Assembly: GCA_002348345.1 (NCBI GenBank)
Contig: DEAY01000222.1
Location: 1 to 10,517 of the forward strand
Length of the DNA: 10,517 bases
Direction of reading: 5' to 3'
Source of the DNA: Verrucomicrobia bacterium UBA2970
GTDB lineage: Bacteria > Verrucomicrobiota > Verrucomicrobiia > Limisphaerales > AAA164-E04
Shown: one piece after another, positions 6,252 through 10,517 of the stretch
Layout: every line of letters begins with the position of its first letter
Position numbering within the stretch: position 1 is the stretch's first letter
Program-made: the position numbers and the translations under genes
The notes under the pieces: generated by a model
The model's database searches: none
Told to the model about the DNA's origin: nothing
What the model saw: only the letters and a program-made list of their open reading frames with translations

Positions 6252-8188
6252 CCCGCATCCTCAACGGTTTTGGTGTAGGCTTCCACCGCCACTTCCCAAT
6301 CCCGGGTCACCTGGCCAAGCGCTTCTTTCTTCTCAGTCTCTTCTTTTCGAAGCGTCCTGGCCTGTTCGGGATCCCGGTAAACAGCCCGATCAGAGAGGAT
6401 CCCGGCCAATTCCTCAAGACGATTCTCCAGTTCGATCACCCGCCGCTCCAACCCTTCCACTGCCGCTTTCCTAACCTGAACCTGCCGGGATTTTTTCTGG
6501 CGCTCGATCGCTTCGCTTCGCCGCCTTTCTTTCGATGTCTTCACTCCAGACGCCCCTGATCCGGGGGGCGGACTCGAGAGCGGCAACGCGGCCGACTCCT
6601 CCTCCTTCTCCAGAGCCTCCACCCGATCCCGATAATAGTCGTAGCCCCCGAAATAATGAGCCAGGGTGCCATCTTCCACGTGCACAATGTGCTCGGCAAG
6701 GGAGCGGAGCAGGTGAATATCGTGGCTGACAAAGATCAAGGTACCCTCGAACTGTTGGAGGGCAAACACCAACGCCTCAACTGAGTCGATATCCAGGTGA
6801 GTCGTCGGTTCATCCATGACCAGCAAATTGGGCGGATCCAACAGTAACTTCACCAGAGCCAGGCGACTTTTCTCCCCTCCACTGAGCACCTTCACTGTCT
6901 TGAAGACATCGTCTCCACGAAACATGAAGCAACCCAGAACATCACGAGCGTGGGTCTCGGTAACCGCGCTGCCACTGCGAAAGGCTTCCGACAGGACGGA
7001 CCGATTGGGATCCAAGTTCTCCACACGGTGTTGCGAAAAATATCCCAACTCGACATTGTGGCCGAGAGACCGTTCCCCTTTCTGAATCGCTTCCACGCCG
7101 GCGAGCAGCTTAAGCAGAGTGGTCTTCCCCGCGCCATTCGGACCCACCAGGCCAATGCGTTGTCCCCGCTCCACCTCAAAATCGAGATGCCGATATACCT
7201 CGAGCGTCCCATAGGCGTGCGCAACATCCTGGAGCCGAATCACCCGCTGGCCGCTCCGCGCCGGCTGAGGGAAGGTAAACTGAATCGACCGCTCCTCCCG
7301 AACCGGTGCCTGGACCTTGTCCATCCGTTCAATTTGCTTGAGTTTGCTTTGAGCCTGCCTTGCCTTTGTGTTCTTGGCTCGAAAGCGGTTCACAAAAGAC
7401 ATCAAGCGATCGATCTCTTTCTGCTGGTTGGAATAAGCGGCTAACACTTGCGCCTCCTCGGCCGCCTTCTGATCCAAGAACGAATCAAAGTTCCCTCGAT
7501 ATCGCTTCAGTTCCCGCCGTTCGAGATCAACAATCGAATCGACGACGGTGTTGAGGAATTCTCGATCATGGGAAATGAGGAGAAGGCCACCGGAGAACCT
7601 GGACAGATGACTCTGCAACCATCGCAGCGAGGGCAGGTCGAGGTGATTGGTCGGCTCATCCAGCATCAAGAGATCCGGTTCCTGCACGAGCAATCGAGCC
7701 AGATGAGCCCGCATGATCCAACCCCCGCTCAACTCGGCGACCGGACGATTCAGATCACGCTCCTTGAACCCAAGCCCCCCCAGGATCTTTCCGGCCTTCG
7801 CTTCGAGCCGATACCCGTCCAATTCATCAAACCGCTGATAGCAGTTCTCGATCGAGAGGCCATGGGCATCAGGGACCTCCGATTCCGCCACGATAATCCG
7901 TCGGAGGAGTTTGAGCTCCTCGGTGATCGCCGTCGCCAATTCAAGAACGGTCTCGTCCCCCACGTCCGCCGATTCTTGCGGCAGATATCCCAACAACGTC
8001 CCCTTCTGGAATCGCACGATGCCGGCGTCGGGTTCAATTTGTTCCAACACGATCCGTAACAAGGTGCTCTTCCCCGCGCCATTGGGACCCACCAAACCAA
8101 TGCGATCGCCGCGGTTCACCTGGAGCGAGGCATCCGCCAGAAGAACTTTGGGCCCGTAAGACTTGCTGAGATCCGTGATCGTCAACAT
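6248..8188 (-). CDS. ABC-F family ATPase (YheS-like translation factor)
   Basis: With the ATG at 8188 the product has 646 residues and no membrane segments: two ABC domains on one chain, as in ribosome-associated ABC-F ATPases. Domain 1 has Walker A GPNGAGKST (34-42), signature LSGGW (153-157) and Walker B LLMLDEPTNHLD with E178. Domain 2 has Walker A GPNGAGKTT (349-357), signature LSGGE (435-439) and Walker B LLVMDEPTTHLD with E460. The linker (about 240-305), with VNRFRAKNTKARQAQSKLKQ, is the arginine/lysine-rich arm that reaches the ribosomal P-site region and resembles that of YheS. A charged coiled-coil tail (about 550-640) follows a Ser/Pro-rich spacer. Both sites look active. Antibiotic resistance is possible for some ABC-F proteins, but nothing here suggests it. 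A TTG at 8209 would add seven residues; I prefer the ATG because family homology begins there. The stop overlaps the cytochrome stop by two bases. Confidence 0.95.
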   Translation of the reverse strand: MLTITDLSKSYGPKVLLADASLQVNRGDRIGLVGPNGAGKSTLLRIVLEQIEPDAGIVRFQKGTLLGYLPQESADVGDETVLELATAITEELKLLRRIIVAESEVPDAHGLSIENCYQRFDELDGYRLEAKAGKILGGLGFKERDLNRPVAELSGGWIMRAHLARLLVQEPDLLMLDEPTNHLDLPSLRWLQSHLSRFSGGLLLISHDREFLNTVVDSIVDLERRELKRYRGNFDSFLDQKAAEEAQVLAAYSNQQKEIDRLMSFVNRFRAKNTKARQAQSKLKQIERMDKVQAPVREERSIQFTFPQPARSGQRVIRLQDVAHAYGTLEVYRHLDFEVERGQRIGLVGPNGAGKTTLLKLLAGVEAIQKGERSLGHNVELGYFSQHRVENLDPNRSVLSEAFRSGSAVTETHARDVLGCFMFRGDDVFKTVKVLSGGEKSRLALVKLLLDPPNLLVMDEPTTHLDIDSVEALVFALQQFEGTLIFVSHDIHLLRSLAEHIVHVEDGTLAHYFGGYDYYRDRVEALEKEEESAALPLSSPPPGSGASGVKTSKERRRSEAIERQKKSRQVQVRKAAVEGLERRVIELENRLEELAGILSDRAVYRDPEQARTLRKEETEKKEALGQVTRDWEVAVEAYTKTVEDAG

Positions 8189-8298
8189 CGCGAGGCAGGA
8201 GTCTGTCAAAGAGAGTGAGGAGGGGGCAAGCGTTGAGGCACCGAATTTGAGGACCGTTTTTCAGCAACCGCCAACCCAACGGGAGCCGGCGGCACTGG

Positions 8299-8310
8299 GG
8301 TCTCGAGACC
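8299..8310. repeat. Perfect 12-bp palindrome GGTCTCGAGACC
   Basis: The sequence is fully self-complementary and lies about 37 bases upstream of the proposed TRAP-operon -35 box. The position would suit a dimeric regulator, but no regulator gene is in the window and the link is inference. Confidence 0.4.
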
Positions 8311-8346
8311 GAGCACCCGCCCGGTTTCGAACTCGGGGATTGGGGA

Positions 8347-8374
8347 TTGAAGGTGGAGAAGAGCTTTGTATAGT
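8347..8374 (+). promoter_or_regulatory. Likely promoter of the TRAP operon
   Basis: TTGAAG (8347-8352) and TATAGT (8369-8374) are separated by 16 bases, matching four and five of six sigma70 consensus positions. Transcription would begin near 8381, which excludes the TTG at 8366 as start codon of the first gene and leaves the ATGs at 8393 or 8420. Confidence 0.4.
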
Positions 8375-8419
8375 CCCCCCCTCAGCTGGTTGATGCCCAA
8401 CCGGCCGGCAACGGCTCAG

Positions 8420-9424
8420 ATGAATCGCAGTTTTAGAACGAATCGCAGTTTTAGAGCCGGCAAGACGGGGCATCAACTCAGGCCTTGGGAAGGCCCTCGC
8501 CTTTGCCTGCTCGCGGCCCTGCTGCTAATCCTTCTACCCGCCTGTTCGGTCAAGCGCTTGGCCATGAATCAGGTCGGCGATGCGTTGGCGGCCAGCGGGA
8601 CCACGTTTGCTTCCGACAACGATCCCGAACTCATTCGGGAGGCCATTCCATTTACCCTCAAGCTGGTGGAATCCGTTCTCGCGGAGACCCCCGGACATCG
8701 GCAACTGAGGACGGCAGCGGCCGCTTACTTTACCCAATACGCCTACGGTTTCATCCAACTGGAGGCCGATTACGTCGAAATCGATAACTTCGATCAAGCC
8801 GAAGCGATGCGGACGCGAGCGAAGCATTTGTTCCTCCGAGCCAGGGATCACGGATTACTTCGACTGGAGCGAGAACATCCGACTCTGAGAACGGCATTAC
8901 AGACGAATCCTGCCAAGGCAGCGGCCACCCTTGAGGATCCCGATTTGGTCGAGCCAATCTATTGGACGGCGGCGGCTTGGGGCCTCGCTATCGCGCTGAG
9001 CAAGGACGATCCCTTTCTCATCGCCGAGATCCCTCAGATGGAGGCCCTGATCGATCAAGCGCTTCGTCTCAATTCCACCTGGAATCGTGGCGCGATCCAC
9101 AGTTTCCTCGTCACCTTCGAAATGATCCGACAGCCGAACGGTCAAGATCGGGAAGCCCAATCCCGGATGCACTTCGAGAAAGCGATCGCCGCAAGCCAAG
9201 GCCACTTGCTTTCGCCTTATGTTTCGCTGGCAGAGGCGGTTTCCATCCAAAACCAGGATGCCAATGAATTCCAAGCGCTGCTGGAAACGGCCCTGGCCAT
9301 CAACGTCGATGAATATCCACCGGCACGATTAGTCAATTTATTGATGAGGAAACGCGCTCAGTGGCTTCTGAGCCAACGGGAAGAGCTCTTTTTGCTTGAA
9401 GACGACATTGACTGGAATGAATGA
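8420..9424 (+). CDS. tatT: TatT-family TRAP-transporter-associated lipoprotein
   Basis: From the ATG at 8420 the product has 334 residues. It begins with a long basic n-region containing a duplicated NRSFR, then a hydrophobic core and the lipobox LLPAC, with Cys42 as the lipidated residue, so it should be a membrane-anchored periplasmic lipoprotein. Serine follows the cysteine, which in E. coli would favour the outer membrane. The mature part is all-helical, with features of the TatT family: a conserved start (KRLAMNQVGDALAASGTTFASDNDPELIREAIPFTLKL, residues 45-82), then YWTAAAWGLAIALSKDD and ALIDQALRLNSTWNRGAIH, corresponding to TPR-like helices. TatT (Tp0956 in Treponema pallidum) forms a trimer that associates with its TRAP solute-binding protein. 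The gene directly precedes and overlaps dctP, which supports this role. The ATG at 8393 is an alternative start (343 residues); neither has a strong ribosome site. Confidence 0.85.
   Translation: MNRSFRTNRSFRAGKTGHQLRPWEGPRLCLLAALLLILLPACSVKRLAMNQVGDALAASGTTFASDNDPELIREAIPFTLKLVESVLAETPGHRQLRTAAAAYFTQYAYGFIQLEADYVEIDNFDQAEAMRTRAKHLFLRARDHGLLRLEREHPTLRTALQTNPAKAAATLEDPDLVEPIYWTAAAWGLAIALSKDDPFLIAEIPQMEALIDQALRLNSTWNRGAIHSFLVTFEMIRQPNGQDREAQSRMHFEKAIAASQGHLLSPYVSLAEAVSIQNQDANEFQALLETALAINVDEYPPARLVNLLMRKRAQWLLSQREELFLLEDDIDWNE
8422..8457 (+). repeat. 18-bp tandem duplication in tatT signal-peptide region
   Basis: Two units, 8422-8439 and 8440-8457, share 17 of 18 bases (each begins GAATCGCAGTTTTAGA). 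The repeat is in frame and encodes NRSFRT/NRSFRA in the n-region of the lipoprotein signal, adding positive charges ahead of the hydrophobic core. It looks like a replication-slippage duplication. Confidence 0.75.
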
Positions 9425-10448
9425 ATCTCACTTTTTCCAACTGTTAGCTCCGGGAAGATCGATGGGCTGGACGGTGGCGCTAGCCCTGCTGATCGGCAAC
9501 GTCGGGACCGAGGCAGCGCAGCGAATCCGCCTGGGCACCCTCGCCCCAAAAGGATCGTCCTATTACAACGAAATCAACAAAATGGGACGTGAATGGAAAC
9601 AAGCCACCCAGGGTAAGGTGTCCCTGACCATCTATCCGGACGGGCGCATGGGAGGGGAATCGCAAATGGTTCGCCGCATGCGGGTGGGCCAACTTCAAGC
9701 CGGCTTCCTGACAGCGGTGGGATTGACCGAAATCGAACCCGCCGTCGCCGGACTCCAAAACCTTCCGATGATGTTCAACTCCCTGGATGAAGTCGATCAG
9801 ATCGGCCTGAAACTCCAGCCCTTGCTTGAAAGGCAACTGCAGAAAAAAGGATTTAAGGTTCTTTTTTGGGTCAACGCGGGTTGGGTCCACTTTTTCGCCA
9901 AATCGCCGGTCTCGACCCCCGACGACTTACGCCAACTCAAGGTCTTTACCTGGGCAGGCAGCCCGGAGGTCGTGGATCTCTACAAGGGGGCCGGGTTTAA
10001 CCCCGTGCCCCTTGAGACCAAGGACATCCTCCCCGGATTGCAGACGGGTATGATCTCCGCCGTGCCCCTGCCGCCCTTCATCGCCAATGCGACTCAAGTG
10101 GACACGAGGGCACCCTTCATGTTGGATCTCAATTGGGCCCCCCTGGTGGGAGCGGCGGTCATGACCACCAAGACTTGGAATCGCCTTGCCCCGGCAACCA
10201 AAGACGCCGTGATGGGCATCGCCAAGGAGCGAGGAAGCAGCATCCAGACCATTGGTCGTCGCGAGGCCACACAGTCCGTTGCCGCCATGAAGCAACGGGG
10301 CCTCAAAGTGATCTCACCTTCGGAGGAGGCAAAGGCACAATGGCGAAAAGCAGCCGAGGCCGCCTATCCCAAAATCCGGGGCACGATTGTTCCCGAAGAA
10401 ACCTTTGACCGTGTGAACGAGTGGATTCGTGACGCTCGCAAGCAATGA
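9417..10448 (+). CDS. dctP: TRAP transporter solute-binding protein, DctP family
   Basis: From the ATG at 9417 the product has 343 residues, the usual length for DctP-type periplasmic receptors of TRAP transporters, which deliver substrate to the DctQM permease. A signal peptide (hydrophobic TVALALLIGNVG, cut near residue 34) is followed by the mature start QRIRLGTLAPKGSSYYNEINKMGREW, then YPDGRMGGESQMVRRMRVGQLQAGF, LPMMFNSLDEV and ILPGLQTGMISAVPLPPF. In classical DctP proteins an arginine in an LKGLKIR-type motif binds the ligand carboxylate; here the motif is LRQLKVFTWAG, with F177 at that place. The ligand may therefore not be a simple C4 acid, as also proposed for the Treponema TatT-linked receptor. 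The gene overlaps tatT by eight bases and the next frame by four, so the three are probably one operon. A TTG at 9396 (350 residues) and an ATG at 9462 are less likely starts. Confidence 0.92.
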   Translation: MNESHFFQLLAPGRSMGWTVALALLIGNVGTEAAQRIRLGTLAPKGSSYYNEINKMGREWKQATQGKVSLTIYPDGRMGGESQMVRRMRVGQLQAGFLTAVGLTEIEPAVAGLQNLPMMFNSLDEVDQIGLKLQPLLERQLQKKGFKVLFWVNAGWVHFFAKSPVSTPDDLRQLKVFTWAGSPEVVDLYKGAGFNPVPLETKDILPGLQTGMISAVPLPPFIANATQVDTRAPFMLDLNWAPLVGAAVMTTKTWNRLAPATKDAVMGIAKERGSSIQTIGRREATQSVAAMKQRGLKVISPSEEAKAQWRKAAEAAYPKIRGTIVPEETFDRVNEWIRDARKQ

Positions 10449-10517
10449 GCGAGGACGCGCCAACCGCTCCAGCTTCTCCCCCATCCCTAGGGTTCGACCG
10501 TCTTCGGTCGGTGTTCG
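10445..10517 (+). CDS. dctQ: Start of probable TRAP small permease subunit (DctQ), truncated by window
   Basis: An ATG overlaps the dctP stop in the classic ATGA arrangement and the frame stays open for 24 codons to the window end. The visible residues, MSEDAPTAPASPPSLGFDRL and onward, are a polar Pro/Ala-rich leader followed by a short basic stretch, fitting the cytoplasmic N-terminus before the first membrane helix of a DctQ subunit. The assignment rests mainly on gene order (receptor, then DctQ, then DctM) because no diagnostic domain is reached. Confidence 0.55.
   Translation, partial: MSEDAPTAPASPPSLGFDRLRSVF

Larger units (their letters stand above)
8189..8419. other. Divergent intergenic region between ABC-F and TRAP genes
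   Basis: About 230 bases separate the two start codons. The region holds a perfect 12-bp palindrome GGTCTCGAGACC (8299-8310), a tandem GGGGATT pair (8335-8348) and a plausible plus-strand promoter (8347-8374). A 76-codon plus frame crosses it but shows no protein character. I see no clear promoter for the ABC-F gene. Confidence 0.5.

Noticed and set aside
7448..8059. 203-codon plus frame inside the ABC-F gene
   Set aside because: Antisense to strongly conserved ABC motifs; no independent protein character.
8204..8209. TTGACA on the minus strand as a -35 box for the ABC-F gene
   Set aside because: The matching -10 position would fall within the coding sequence and shows no TATAAT-like hexamer.

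Overview
The window reads as ordinary chromosomal DNA from a Gram-negative bacterium of the PVC group, most likely a Verrucomicrobiota relative (Pedosphaera/Limisphaera-like). The evidence is a c-type cytochrome with the heme-binding domain expanded in planctomycetes and verrucomicrobia, a DciA-type replication protein, lipoprotein and periplasmic signal peptides, moderately GC-rich DNA and start codons mostly without strong Shine-Dalgarno sequences. The taxonomic assignment is inference. I see no mobile element, CRISPR array, rRNA or tRNA.

Layout, left to right. (1) 1-1014, minus: a class I mannose-6-phosphate-isomerase-like cupin protein whose 3' end lies outside the window. (2) A 348-base divergent intergenic region with a strong inverted repeat. 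(3) 1363-3432, plus: a GH42 beta-galactosidase-like protein that keeps the nucleophile but lacks the usual acid/base glutamate. Its 3' end overlaps (4) 3401-3817, plus: a DUF721/DciA protein. (5) 3822-4754, minus: an MBL-fold hydrolase, tail-to-tail with dciA, with both stop codons inside one perfect 14-bp palindrome. (6) A 303-base divergent intergenic region. (7) 5058-6251, plus: an exported single-heme cytochrome of the Pirellula/Verrucomicrobium type. (8) 6248-8188, minus: an ABC-F ATPase of the YheS type whose stop codon overlaps the cytochrome stop. (9) A third divergent intergenic region with a palindrome and a plausible promoter. (10) 8420-10517, plus: a TRAP-transporter operon consisting of a TatT lipoprotein, a DctP-family solute-binding protein and the first 24 codons of what is probably the DctQ small permease, with overlapping stop/start junctions.

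The genes fall into small transcription units of alternating strand. The cupin/isomerase-like gene and the GH42 gene diverge from one control region and may both belong to sugar use. The TRAP genes form one uptake system whose binding protein lacks the carboxylate-binding arginine of classical DctP. DciA, the ABC-F protein and the MBL protein look like housekeeping genes. I did not find a wholly new system. The most notable points are the altered GH42 active site, the TatT-linked TRAP receptor with a non-canonical ligand site, dciA starting inside the GH42 gene, and the palindromic or shared stop-codon junctions.
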